DNA of 64,000 nt from Mycolicibacter sinensis (GTDB lineage: Bacteria > Actinomycetota > Actinomycetes > Mycobacteriales > Mycobacteriaceae): positions 62,001 through 126,000 of the forward strand of contig NZ_LZIN01000073.1 in NCBI RefSeq assembly GCF_001667375.1, read 5' to 3'. Positions 1-7,868 of the stretch are shown piece by piece (position 1 is the stretch's first letter; each line of letters begins with the position of its first letter). A program made the translations under genes and the position numbers. The notes beneath the pieces are model-generated. The model saw nothing but the letters and a program-made list of their open reading frames with translations. It had not been told where the DNA came from and did not search any database.

Positions 1-426
1 CGCCGCCTCGTCGATCCCCATGACCGCAGACACGGTGCCCAGGGCCACCGGCCGCATCGGCGCGCGATCGATGGCCAGCAGCGCACCCACCGCGGGATGG
101 GAGGGCCACAGCCGCCGCGCCATCCGCATGAGACCTCGGCCGAGCATCCCCGAGACGCTGCGTAGCGGCTCACTCGGGGTCCGGGCGAGCAGAGCGTCGT
201 GAACGTCCCTGAGGCACGCGATGTCGGATTGCACAGCGCGGTAAGCCAATACGGCCGCGGATGCCTCGACGGTGGCTACCGTGCGGGCACGCGCCAGAAT
301 GTAGTCGGGAACGCGCTCGGGCGGCATCCCCGCCAACAGCCCCGCCTCCAGTCCACCGGAGTACACGTGTCCTCCGGTGGGTAAGCGCGCATCGCCGAGT
401 AGGAGCGCTCCGAAAGGTCTGGTCAC
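1..426 (-). CDS. ureF: Urease accessory protein UreF, C-terminus cut by the window edge
   Basis: Reading the minus strand from a GTG at 426 gives 142 codons open to the window edge, beginning TRPFGALLLGDARLPTGG. This N-terminus, with the LPTGGHVYSGGLE stretch, is typical of UreF. UreF works with UreD/H and UreG as the GTP-dependent complex that loads nickel and CO2 into apo-urease in the cytoplasm. It starts 8 nt after the ureC stop, so it is the fourth gene of the same operon. The full family length is about 210 residues, so roughly one third lies outside. ureG and ureD presumably follow beyond the edge; this is inferred. Confidence 0.88.
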   Translation of the reverse strand, partial: MTRPFGALLLGDARLPTGGHVYSGGLEAGLLAGMPPERVPDYILARARTVATVEASAAVLAYRAVQSDIACLRDVHDALLARTPSEPLRSVSGMLGRGLMRMARRLWPSHPAVGALLAIDRAPMRPVALGTVSAVMGIDEAA

Positions 427-434
427 CAGCTGTC

Positions 435-2144
435 CTAAAACATCGTGTATCGCTGCGCGAGCGGCAGTACGTCGACCGGTTCAGGACGAACCAGTTCGCC
501 GTCGATGGTGATCGCGAACGTCTCCGGGTCGACTTCGAGTTTCGGCAGCGCCGTGTTGTTGGGCATGTCGGCCTTGCCGATCCGGCGGGTCGGGCGCACC
601 GCGGCCAGCCGACGGCTCAATCCGAGCCGGTCGGCCAGTCCGTCATCGAGCGCCGCTGGGGACACGAACGACGTGGCCAGGTGCGCGGCGGAGGCCGGCT
701 GCGCGGGCAACGTCACGCGGGTCAGGATGGGCTGCGAGTTCGATATGGCAGCGTTTGGGTCGCCCAGCGGCGCCGCAACGATGGCACCGGATTTGATGAC
801 CGCCCACGGCCGAATCCCGAAGAACGCCGGATCCCACAGGACGAGGTCGGCCATCTTGCCACTCTCGATCGAGCCGATCTCGTGATCAATGCCGTGCGCG
901 ACGGCGGGGCAGATCGTGTACTTGGCCACGTAGCGGCGTGCGCGTTCGTTGTCAGCAGGTTCGGACGAACTCAATGAACCGCGCCGGTGTTTCATCACGT
1001 GCGCGACCTGCCAGGTGCGGCAGATGAGTTCGCCGATGCGACCCATCGCCAGCGCGTCGGACGACGTGATCGAGATCGCCCCCATGTCCTGCAGGATGTC
1101 CTCGGCCGCCATCGTCGACGCTCGGATCCGCGACTCCGCGAACGCCAAGTCCGCGGGCACCCGCGGATTGAGGTGGTGGACGACTAGAAGCATGTCAAGG
1201 TGTTCGTCCACAGTGTTGACGGTGTAGGGCAACGTCGGGTTCGTCGACGCCGGAAGCACGTTCGGCTCGCTGGCCACCACGATGATGTCGGGGGCGTGAC
1301 CACCACCTGCGCCTTCTGAGTGGTACACGTGAATGCCTCGACCGCCGATGGCGTCGAGGGTGCGCTGAACGTAACCGGTCTCGTTGAGGCTGTCGGCGTG
1401 CAGCGCGACCTGCAGCCCGAACTCGTCGGCGGCGCGAAGAGCGGAATCAATCGCGGCCGGTGTCGCACCCCAGTCCTCGTGAACCTTATATCCACCCGCA
1501 CCTGCCAGCGCGTCCTCGCGCAACGCGCCGTAGGAGACGGTGCTGCCCTTGCCGCAGAGAATGACGTTGAGCGGAATGCGGTCGAGCGCGCGATGCATCA
1601 TCGCAAGCGACCACCCTCCGGCCGTGACAGTGGTGGCTTTCGACCCCTCGGTGGGCCCGGCGCCGCCGCCGATCACCGTCGTGGTGCCCGTCGTCAGCGC
1701 CTCGCGCATCTCGATCTCACTGAGGAAGTGCACGTGCGTGTCGACGGCGCCCGCGGTGAGAATTTTGCCCTCGCCCGAGATCACGTCGGTGGCAGGACCG
1801 ATTTGCATGTCTGGCCGGATATCATCGGTCACGTCGGAATTGCCGGCTTTGCCGACGGCGACGATCCGGCCGTCGCGGATTCCGACGTCGGCCCGGGCAA
1901 TGCCCCAGTAGTCGAGCACCACGGCGTTGGTGATCACCACGTCGAGTGCGCCTTCTGAGCGCAAATTCATGCCCTGGCACATGGATTCGCGGATGGTCTT
2001 GCCGCCGCCGAACGTGGCTTCGTCACCACCGGCCGTTCGGTCCTCAACGATCTCGATCCACAGATCGGTGTCAGCCAACCGGATCTGGTCTCCTGTCGTC
2101 GGCCCGTACATCTGGACGTACTCGCGACGATCGAGCCAGCTCAC
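435..2144 (-). CDS. ureC: Urease subunit alpha (UreC)
   Basis: Catalytic subunit of the nickel enzyme that hydrolyses urea to ammonia and carbamate. At 569 residues it has normal length. Nickel ligands are all visible: His137 and His139 (DTHVHF), the lysine to be carbamylated Lys220 with His222 (GYKVHEDWG), His249, His275 (HSEGAGGGH) and Asp363 (SSDALAMGR). The catalytic flap histidine is present at 323, but the flap cysteine that normally precedes it (VCHHL) is Val322 (VVHHL). It overlaps ureB by 4 nt, so translation is coupled. The Cys-to-Val change and the long UreB suggest a divergent urease lineage; activity is expected from the intact metal site but not proven. Confidence 0.96.
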   Translation of the reverse strand: MSWLDRREYVQMYGPTTGDQIRLADTDLWIEIVEDRTAGGDEATFGGGKTIRESMCQGMNLRSEGALDVVITNAVVLDYWGIARADVGIRDGRIVAVGKAGNSDVTDDIRPDMQIGPATDVISGEGKILTAGAVDTHVHFLSEIEMREALTTGTTTVIGGGAGPTEGSKATTVTAGGWSLAMMHRALDRIPLNVILCGKGSTVSYGALREDALAGAGGYKVHEDWGATPAAIDSALRAADEFGLQVALHADSLNETGYVQRTLDAIGGRGIHVYHSEGAGGGHAPDIIVVASEPNVLPASTNPTLPYTVNTVDEHLDMLLVVHHLNPRVPADLAFAESRIRASTMAAEDILQDMGAISITSSDALAMGRIGELICRTWQVAHVMKHRRGSLSSSEPADNERARRYVAKYTICPAVAHGIDHEIGSIESGKMADLVLWDPAFFGIRPWAVIKSGAIVAAPLGDPNAAISNSQPILTRVTLPAQPASAAHLATSFVSPAALDDGLADRLGLSRRLAAVRPTRRIGKADMPNNTALPKLEVDPETFAITIDGELVRPEPVDVLPLAQRYTMF

Positions 2145-2587
2145 CGCTTGCCTTCGTCAGGCGAGTCGTCGGTAACGGCTTGCTCATCGCTGAGACGAAT
2201 CTGCACCCACTGGGCACGACCCGGCTTCGGTTCCGAGGCGTCCGGCGTGGCAAGGGGCAATTTCCCGGGCCCTCGCGCGACCTCGCGTTCCGGTAGATCA
2301 CCCAACTGGAGGCCGGGAACGTACTTGCCGCCGCCGAGGGACACGAGATCGACGGTACGACTGACGCCCGGCTCGAACCGTACTGACGTCCCCGCCGGTA
2401 TGTCGAGCCGAAAGCCGCGCGCTTGCTCGCGGTCGAACCGTAACGACGGGTTGGCGTCGGACAGGTGCAAGTGCGAGCCAATCTGGATGGGCCGGTCGCC
2501 AGCGTTGAGCACCACAAGTGCACGTCGTTCACGGCCGGCGTTGAGCTCCACCGGCTCTGGACGCACGCGGATCTCCCCTGGGATCAT
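2141..2587 (-). CDS. ureB: Urease subunit beta (UreB) with C-terminal extension
   Basis: Structural subunit of the urease heterotrimer. It opens with [18 protein letters not shown], and the family pattern of [15 protein letters not shown] followed by an [12 protein letters not shown] strand is clear. The usual bacterial subunit has about 100-105 residues; this one has 148. The extra ~40 residues at the C-terminus are charged and Pro/Gly-rich, with no recognisable domain. It overlaps ureA and ureC by 4 nt each. The extension runs to its own stop and is not a frame artefact. Confidence 0.95.
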   Translation of the reverse strand: MIPGEIRVRPEPVELNAGRERRALVVLNAGDRPIQIGSHLHLSDANPSLRFDREQARGFRLDIPAGTSVRFEPGVSRTVDLVSLGGGKYVPGLQLGDLPEREVARGPGKLPLATPDASEPKPGRAQWVQIRLSDEQAVTDDSPDEGKR

Positions 2588-2886
2588 TGGAGCGGATCGG
2601 TGATCGTCACGAGCTTGCGGCCGTCGGGGAATGTCGCTTCGACCTGGATGTCACCGATCATCTCCGGGACCCCTTCCATGACTTCCTGCCGGCTGAGCAC
2701 GTGCCTGCCCTCGGTCATAAGGTCGGCGACGCGTGCTCCGTCACGGGCTCGTTCGATCACCCAGCAAGACAGCAGTGCCGTGGCCTCCGGATAGTTCAGC
2801 AGGACCCCTCGTTCACGTCTGTCGCGGGCGACCATCCCAGCCACACTGAGCAGCAGTTTCTCAAGGTCCGATGGAACCAGTTGCAT
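2584..2886 (-). CDS. ureA: Urease subunit gamma (UreA)
   Basis: First gene of the urease operon and the smallest structural subunit, 100 residues, the normal length. The protein begins [20 protein letters not shown] and contains the conserved stretch [21 protein letters not shown]. It ends in the ATGA overlap with ureB. The 182-bp region upstream is shared with a divergent plus-strand gene and must hold the operon promoter. Confidence 0.96.
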   Translation of the reverse strand: MQLVPSDLEKLLLSVAGMVARDRRERGVLLNYPEATALLSCWVIERARDGARVADLMTEGRHVLSRQEVMEGVPEMIGDIQVEATFPDGRKLVTITDPLQ

Positions 2887-3068
2887 GGGCGACCTCGCGT
2901 TCTAAGCTATCGATTCCGACCCTAACCCAGCGGCAGCGGTCGGGCGCCTCGTCCGCGCAGCCGATATCGGCCGATATGCCGATAGGCGACTCCCAGGTGA
3001 CAAAAGACTTCGGGCCGAACAACTGCAACACGTTTCAGTTTCACGCGCACACTCGGTAGGCTGGCCCG
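2887..3068. promoter_or_regulatory. Divergent control region between ureA and the DUF35/thiolase pair
   Basis: 182 bp without a gene. It contains three direct copies of GCCGATA at 2960, 2970 and 2978, the first inside the palindrome CCGATATCGG. They are placed like an operator. A TAGGCT hexamer at 3057-3062 sits 6 nt before the GTG start at 3069, the spacing of a leaderless mycobacterial transcript. Which regulator binds is unknown. Confidence 0.4.
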
Positions 3069-3518
3069 GTGCCAGCAGCTACTTCACAGCCCGCCATCGA
3101 CGGGTGGTTCGCCACCGACGACGCCGGCCTTCCCCACCTGATCGGCGCCAAGTGTCCGCAGTGCGGCACCTACGTGTTCCCGCCGCGGGAGAACAACTGC
3201 CCCAACCCGGCCTGCGACGGCGACGTGCTGGAGCCGGTAACGCTGTCGCGCCGCGGCACGATCTGGAGCTACACCGAGAACCGGTATCTGCCGCCGGCAC
3301 CGTATCCGCCGAGTGACCCGTTCGAGCCGTTCGCGATCGCCGCGGTGGAGCTGGCTGACGAGGGCTTGATCGTGCTGGGCAAGGTGGTCGAGGGGACCCT
3401 GGCCGCGGATTTGAAGGTCGGTATGGAGATGGAGCTGACCACGATGCCGCTCTACACCGACGACGACGGCGTGCAGCACACCGTCTACGCCTGGAAGAAG
3501 GTGGACTCCCATGCCTGA
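3069..3518 (+). CDS. DUF35 OB-fold protein with rubredoxin-like zinc ribbon (Rv1628c-like)
   Basis: 149-residue protein with a four-Cys zinc ribbon near the N-terminus (Cys29, Cys32, Cys44, Cys49; CPQCG and CPNPAC) followed by an OB-fold typical of DUF35. These proteins pair with thiolase-like enzymes and are thought to bind acyl-CoA. The next gene is such a thiolase and overlaps by 8 nt, so the two very likely form a complex. In M. tuberculosis the equivalent pair (Rv1627c/Rv1628c, from memory) is not next to urease. The GTG start has no clear Shine-Dalgarno and may be leaderless. Confidence 0.85.
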   Translation: MPAATSQPAIDGWFATDDAGLPHLIGAKCPQCGTYVFPPRENNCPNPACDGDVLEPVTLSRRGTIWSYTENRYLPPAPYPPSDPFEPFAIAAVELADEGLIVLGKVVEGTLAADLKVGMEMELTTMPLYTDDDGVQHTVYAWKKVDSHA

Positions 3519-4707
3519 GCCGCTGTACATCCTCGGTGCGGGCATGCACCCGTGGGGCAAGTGGGGCCGCGACTTCACCGAGTACGGCGTGGTCGCGGCG
3601 CGGGCCGCGCTGGCCGAGGCCGGCCTGGACTGGCGGCAGATCCAGCTGGTCGCCGGGGCGGACACCATCCGCAACGGCTACCCGGGCTTCATCGCCGGGT
3701 CCACGTTCGCCCAGAAGCTGGGCTGGAACGGGGTTCCGGTGTCGTCTTCATATGCCGCCTGCGCCTCCGGGTCGCAGGCGTTGCAGAGCGCCCGGGCGCA
3801 CATCCTGGCCGGGTTCTGCGACGTGGCGCTGGTGATCGGCGCCGACACCACCCCCAAGGGCGCATTCGCTCCGGTCGGCGGTGAGCGCAGAGGTGACCCG
3901 GACTGGCAGCGGTTCCACCTGATCGGGGCGATGAACCCGGTGTACTTCGCGCTGCTGGCGCGCCGGCGAATGGACCTCTACGGCGCCACCTCCGAGGACT
4001 TCGCGAGCGTGAAGGTGAAGAACTCCCGGCATGGGCTTTCCAACCCGAATGCCCGCTACCGCAAGGAGTCCGCGGTCGAGGACGTTCTCGCCAGCCCGGT
4101 GGTCTCCGACCCGCTGCGCCAGCTGGACATCTGCGCCACCTCCGACGGCGCCGCGGCGCTGATCGTTGCCAGTGCCGAATTCGCGAAGAGGCACCTGGGC
4201 TCGCTGGAGGGTGTGCCGTCGGTGCGCGCGGTGTCCACCGTGACCCCCCAGTACCCGCAGCACCTGCCCGAGTTGCCGGACATCGCAACGGATTCCACCG
4301 CGGTGGTGGCCGCGCCGGAGCGGGTGTTCAAGGATCAGATTTTGGACGCTGCCTACGCCGAGGCCGGGATCGGCCCGGAGGATGTCAGCCTGGCCGAGGT
4401 CTACGACCTGTCCACCGCGCTCGAGATCGACTGGTACGAGCACCTGGGCCTGTGCGCCAAGGGCGAAGGCGAGCAGCTGCTGCGCAGCGGCGCCACGACG
4501 ATCGGCGGCAAGGTTCCGGTGAACCCGTCCGGCGGGCTGGCCTGCTTCGGTGAGGCGATCCCGGCGCAGGCGATCGCCCAGGTGTGCGAGCTGACCTGGC
4601 AGCTGCGCGGGACCGCCACCGGCCGGCAGGTCGAGGGCGCCACGGTGGGCGTGACGGCGAACCAGGGCCTGTTCGGGCACGGCTCGTCGGTGATCGTCGC
4701 GCGGTAG
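3511..4707 (+). CDS. Thiolase-fold lipid-transfer/acetyl-CoA acetyltransferase-like protein
   Basis: 398 residues across the full thiolase fold, close to SCP2-thiolases. The nucleophile region YAACASGSQAL puts the reactive cysteine at about residue 84. The C-terminal half has NPSGGLACFGE in place of the common NPxGG loop, and the protein ends near GHGSSVIV. Such enzymes cleave or condense acyl-CoA in lipid or sterol side-chain metabolism, and several need a DUF35 partner, which is encoded just upstream. The exact substrate cannot be read from the sequence. Confidence 0.86.
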   Translation: MPEPLYILGAGMHPWGKWGRDFTEYGVVAARAALAEAGLDWRQIQLVAGADTIRNGYPGFIAGSTFAQKLGWNGVPVSSSYAACASGSQALQSARAHILAGFCDVALVIGADTTPKGAFAPVGGERRGDPDWQRFHLIGAMNPVYFALLARRRMDLYGATSEDFASVKVKNSRHGLSNPNARYRKESAVEDVLASPVVSDPLRQLDICATSDGAAALIVASAEFAKRHLGSLEGVPSVRAVSTVTPQYPQHLPELPDIATDSTAVVAAPERVFKDQILDAAYAEAGIGPEDVSLAEVYDLSTALEIDWYEHLGLCAKGEGEQLLRSGATTIGGKVPVNPSGGLACFGEAIPAQAIAQVCELTWQLRGTATGRQVEGATVGVTANQGLFGHGSSVIVAR

Positions 4708-4719
4708 GGTTCCGCGCCC

Positions 4720-5151
4720 TCACAACAAGTCGTCGGGCCGATCCCAACGGACCCCGAGTCGTCCGAAATCGGCATCGTAGGAGACGATTCCGGCCCGATG
4801 TTCGGTGGCGAGAGCTGCCAGGTGAGCGTCGTTCGCCAGGTTGCCGCCCGTACCGACACGAGCGAGCGTTTCGGTGAGGATGTCGGCATGTCGAGGCGTG
4901 GGGTTGACGATCGTCGCACTGGATGCCGTTGTCCAATCGGAAACTCGGGACATCGCATCCGCCGGTCGCAACGGGCGGGGAAACAATCCTTCCTTGGTGG
5001 AGAGTCGAATGAACGCCAGTAGCGGAACCCAGGCGAAACCGACCGTGTCCCCGCCGGACAGCGCACGGTCAAGCCAGCCCAGCGAGGCCGCATGGTGCTC
5101 GGCTGCGGTATTCACTGCGTAGAGCAAGACGTTGGCGTCGACGATCTTCAT
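4720..5151 (-). CDS. vapC: VapC-family PIN-domain ribonuclease toxin
   Basis: 143-residue PIN domain. It starts MKIVDANVLLYAV, with the first metal-binding Asp at 5. Further acidic positions appear in the central STKEG, the NDAHLAALA helix and the terminal YDADFGRL. VapC toxins are Mg-dependent RNases cutting tRNA or rRNA. The gene lies 6 nt after its antitoxin. Which vapBC family member it is, and its RNA target, cannot be told. Confidence 0.92.
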   Translation of the reverse strand: MKIVDANVLLYAVNTAAEHHAASLGWLDRALSGGDTVGFAWVPLLAFIRLSTKEGLFPRPLRPADAMSRVSDWTTASSATIVNPTPRHADILTETLARVGTGGNLANDAHLAALATEHRAGIVSYDADFGRLGVRWDRPDDLL

Positions 5152-5157
5152 CGGCAG

Positions 5158-5409
5158 CTACGCACCGCGCCGCTGACGGCGGATCAGTTCCTCATCCTCC
5201 AGATCCGCGGCAATCTGCAGAGCCCGGTCCAGGTTGACCGAAGGAACACCGAGGTCGGCGGTCCGGGTGGTGAATTGCGGTGCGGCACGCCCGGCCAACC
5301 CGTCACGGATCGCCTCATTGAGTGCTTGCTTGAACGACAGCTGCCGTTCTGCCATCCGCCGGCGTATCAACTGCTCCACGTCGTCATCCAGGGTCACGGT
5401 TGTGCGCAT
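5158..5409 (-). CDS. vapB: VapB-family ribbon-helix-helix antitoxin
   Basis: 83 residues from the ATG at 5409 (MRTTVTLDDDVEQLIRRRM). The frame is open to 5442, but the start at 5409 gives the canonical ribbon-helix-helix N-terminus and leaves the palindrome at 5411-5449 as upstream operator. The N-terminal part binds DNA; the C-terminal tail (LEDEELIRRQ) would wrap the toxin active site. The pair is presumably autorepressed. Confidence 0.88.
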   Translation of the reverse strand: MRTTVTLDDDVEQLIRRRMAERQLSFKQALNEAIRDGLAGRAAPQFTTRTADLGVPSVNLDRALQIAADLEDEELIRRQRRGA

Positions 5410-5410
5410 A

Positions 5411-5449
5411 TGACAGCATAGCATCAAATGTGTTGATAGCATGCTGTCA
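5411..5449. promoter_or_regulatory. Long imperfect palindrome, probable VapB(C) operator
   Basis: Two 17-nt arms, 5411-5427 (TGACAGCATAGCATCAA) and 5433-5449 (TTGATAGCATGCTGTCA), flank a 5-nt centre and match at 14 of 17 positions. The palindrome begins 2 bp upstream of the vapB start and ends 2 bp before the ATG of the divergent DUF167 gene. Occupancy would therefore block initiation in both directions. Confidence 0.7.
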
Positions 5450-5450
5450 A

Positions 5451-5702
5451 ATGCCTCTGTATGAAACCGTCGTCGTCAAGGTCAGACCGGGAAGCCGTAA
5501 AGGACCGCTGGTGGAGACCGACGACGACGGCCGGTTGACCGTCTACGTGCGCGAGCCGGCAGTGGACGGTAAAGCGAACGCGGCGGTGATCCGGGTGCTG
5601 GCGGAGCATTTCGGGGTGCCGCGCAGTCGTGTCGAACTGGCTTCAGGAGCGGGTGCACACATCAAACGCTTCCGGATCGAGCTACCACCCGCGCGAGATT
5701 GA
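5451..5702 (+). CDS. DUF167/YggU-family protein
   Basis: 83 residues from the ATG at 5451 (MPLYETVVVKVRPGSRKG). The KVRPGSRK start, the VDGKANAAVIRVLAEHFGV core and the SGAGAHIKRF stretch are the hallmarks of the small DUF167 family, whose function is not established. An earlier start at 5400 would run through the palindrome and is less likely. Transcription probably starts inside or next to the vapBC operator. Confidence 0.85.
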   Translation: MPLYETVVVKVRPGSRKGPLVETDDDGRLTVYVREPAVDGKANAAVIRVLAEHFGVPRSRVELASGAGAHIKRFRIELPPARD

Positions 5703-5810
5703 ACTGACGCAGCGGTCCACTCGCACGTGTCCTGCATGGTTGCGATCTCGGCGCAGGGCCAAGGCGTCAGCGTGCCATCGGGGGACCACCCGCGTTAGCG
5801 CACGACCACG

Positions 5811-5939
5811 CTATCGAATCGGCTGACGAATACGCCACGGTGATAAGGGCTGGCCAGCATCCGGCTCGCCTGCCGAAACCAGGTCGACGATGTGGTTGAC
5901 GACCAAGTCCTTCTCTTTGACCCCGTACTTCTTCGGCAT
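5811..5939 (-). pseudogene. Truncated GntR-like regulator N-terminus (42 codons)
   Basis: ATG at 5939 preceded by AGGTG, stop at 5811. The peptide begins MPKKYGVKEKDLVVNHIVDL, which resembles the first residues of mycobacterial GntR/FCD regulators as I remember them, but it breaks off before the winged helix is complete. It starts 8 nt after the prcA stop on the same strand, so it could be co-transcribed. Either a decayed gene or a retained micro-ORF. 5703-5810, next to it, shows nothing recognisable. Confidence 0.5.
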
Positions 5940-5947
5940 CGAAACAC

Positions 5948-6694
5948 CTAGCCGGAAGCGTCGCCTGATGTCTCCCCCGACGAATCAGATTGCGGCAGCA
6001 ACTCTTCCAGCGTCGCCCGGACGATCCGCCGAAATGCCCGCTTCGGCCGGTTGGCATCCAGGATGGCCACCTCCAGAGTCCCCGGGCCCAACTCACGCTG
6101 TTCGGCACCGTTGCCGGAGTCGGTCTTCTTCAGCGCGTTGACCGCGATGTGCAAGGCGTCGGCCAACTCGGCGTTCTCGGTGTAGGAGTCCTTGAGCGCG
6201 GAGATCACCGGCTCGGTGGTGCCACCCATCACCACGAAGTGCGGCTCATCGGTGATCGACCCGTCGTAGGTGATCCGGTACAGCTCAGGGGCTTTGGTCT
6301 GCCCTTGGTAGGCCACCCCGGCCACGCACAGCTCGACCTCGTAGGGCTTGGCCTGCTCGGTGAAGATCGTGCCCAGGGTCTGGGCGTAGACGTTGGCCAG
6401 CTGGCGTGCGGTGACGTCACGGCGGTCGTAGGCATAGCCGCGGGTGTCGGCGAACTGGATTCCGCCGCGACGCAGGTTCTCGAACTCGTTGATCCGGCCC
6501 GCGGCGGCGAACCCGACCCGGTCGTAGAGCTCGCTGATCTTCTGCAGTGAGCGCGAGGGGTTTTCGGCGACGAACAGCACGCCGTCGGCGTAGGCCAGCG
6601 CCACCACGCTGCGGCCGCGGGCGATGCCTTTACGCGCGAGCTCGCCGCGTTCACGCATCGCCTGTTCGGGCGAGATGAAATACGGGAAGCTCAT
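5948..6694 (-). CDS. prcA: Proteasome subunit alpha
   Basis: 248 residues, beginning [20 protein letters not shown], nearly identical in its first half to M. tuberculosis PrcA. The alpha subunit forms the outer rings of the 20S core; its N-terminal residues gate the entry pore. It overlaps prcB by ATGA (4 nt), consistent with coupled translation of the two ring types. The C-terminal tail is acidic and Ser/Gly-rich, as usual. Confidence 0.97.
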   Translation of the reverse strand: MSFPYFISPEQAMRERGELARKGIARGRSVVALAYADGVLFVAENPSRSLQKISELYDRVGFAAAGRINEFENLRRGGIQFADTRGYAYDRRDVTARQLANVYAQTLGTIFTEQAKPYEVELCVAGVAYQGQTKAPELYRITYDGSITDEPHFVVMGGTTEPVISALKDSYTENAELADALHIAVNALKKTDSGNGAEQRELGPGTLEVAILDANRPKRAFRRIVRATLEELLPQSDSSGETSGDASG

Positions 6695-7590
6695 TTCTTA
6701 CCCGCGCCCTTCTTGCTTGCGCCGGTCTTGGGCGCGGACCCCCCACCGCGAGTACGGCTCTCGATGATCTCCCGGGCCAGTTCGGCGATCCGCTCCTCGG
6801 GAACGTCGGCGGCACCGTCGGCGCCGATCATCACCGCCGTCGGGTAGATGCCGCGCACCAGATCCGGTCCGCCGGTGGCCGAGTCGTCGTCGGCGGCGTC
6901 ATACAGCGCCTCGATGGCCACCTGCAGCGCCGAATCCGAGTCGGTCACCTGCCCGTAGAGCTTCTTCATCGACGACTTCGCGAACAGCGATCCGGAGCCC
7001 ACCGCCTGGTAGCCCTCCTCCTCGATGTTCCAGCCCCCGGCGGCGTCGAACGACACAATGCGCCCGGCGTGCTCGGCGTCGGCCTCGTCGATGTCATAGG
7101 CCACCAGTAGCGGCAGCGCCAGCAACCCCTGCATCGCCGCGCCCAGGTTGCCGCGCACCATGATCGCCAGCCGATTCACCTTTCCGGCGAACGTCAGCGG
7201 CACCCCTTCGAGTTTCTCGTAATGCTCGAGCTCGACGGCGTAGAGCCGGGCGAACTCGACGGCGATCGCCGCGGTGCCGGCGATGCCGGTCGCGGTGTAA
7301 TCGTCGGTGATGTAGACCTTCTGGACGTCGCGCCCGGCGATCATGTTGCCCTGAGTGGAGCGCCGGTCCCCGGCCATCACCACACCGCCGGGGTATTTCA
7401 GCGCGACGATCGTGGTGCCGTGCGGCAGCTCAGCGCCTGCGGTCGAACTCAAGCCCGCGCTGCCCGCCGGCAACAGATCCGGCGCCTGGCGGCGCAGGAA
7501 ATCCGAGAACGACGACAGGTCTACCGAGGTCGACGGCAGCCCCGGGAGCGCGGATTGGACAGGAAGACGATCATGAAAGGGCCAGCTCAC
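6691..7590 (-). CDS. prcB: Proteasome subunit beta, catalytic
   Basis: 299 residues from the GTG at 7590, which overlaps the pup stop codon (GTGA). Residues 1-58 are the propeptide ([16 protein letters not shown]); cleavage after LPHG exposes the catalytic Thr59 ([11 protein letters not shown]). The [12 protein letters not shown] and [13 protein letters not shown] segments are conserved. The open frame reaches 8304, but the extra codons overlap pup and dop and are Arg/Gly-rich shadow. It degrades pupylated proteins inside the barrel. Confidence 0.97.
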   Translation of the reverse strand: MSWPFHDRLPVQSALPGLPSTSVDLSSFSDFLRRQAPDLLPAGSAGLSSTAGAELPHGTTIVALKYPGGVVMAGDRRSTQGNMIAGRDVQKVYITDDYTATGIAGTAAIAVEFARLYAVELEHYEKLEGVPLTFAGKVNRLAIMVRGNLGAAMQGLLALPLLVAYDIDEADAEHAGRIVSFDAAGGWNIEEEGYQAVGSGSLFAKSSMKKLYGQVTDSDSALQVAIEALYDAADDDSATGGPDLVRGIYPTAVMIGADGAADVPEERIAELAREIIESRTRGGGSAPKTGASKKGAGKK

Positions 7591-7781
7591 TGGCCGCCCT
7601 TTTGGACGTATGCACGCACGAAGTCCTCCGCGTTCTCCTCCAGCACGTCGTCGATCTCGTCGAGCAGGTCGTCGGCCTCCCCGGTCAGCTTCTCGCGACG
7701 CTCCTGGCCGGCGGCCGCGGGACCGGTGGGGTCGTCCTCGTCGCCACCGCCACCGCCACGCTTGGTCTGCTCCTGAGCCAT
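7587..7781 (-). CDS. pup: Prokaryotic ubiquitin-like protein Pup
   Basis: 64 residues from the ATG at 7781 ([16 protein letters not shown]), ending [10 protein letters not shown]. The central helix (ERREKL through [14 protein letters not shown]) binds the Mpa coiled coil; the terminal Gln must be deamidated by Dop to Glu before PafA links Pup to lysines. An ATG 15 nt upstream is possible, but 64 residues is the family length. Upstream dop and downstream prcBA complete the module. Confidence 0.97.
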   Translation of the reverse strand: MAQEQTKRGGGGGDEDDPTGPAAAGQERREKLTGEADDLLDEIDDVLEENAEDFVRAYVQKGGQ

Positions 7782-7868
7782 CGCTGCCTCCTGCATCTAC
7801 ATCGGCTTGCGCATCACGCGCACGTCGGTTTCTCCACCCTACCGGTCGACACCGCGTCGCCGGCGGGC

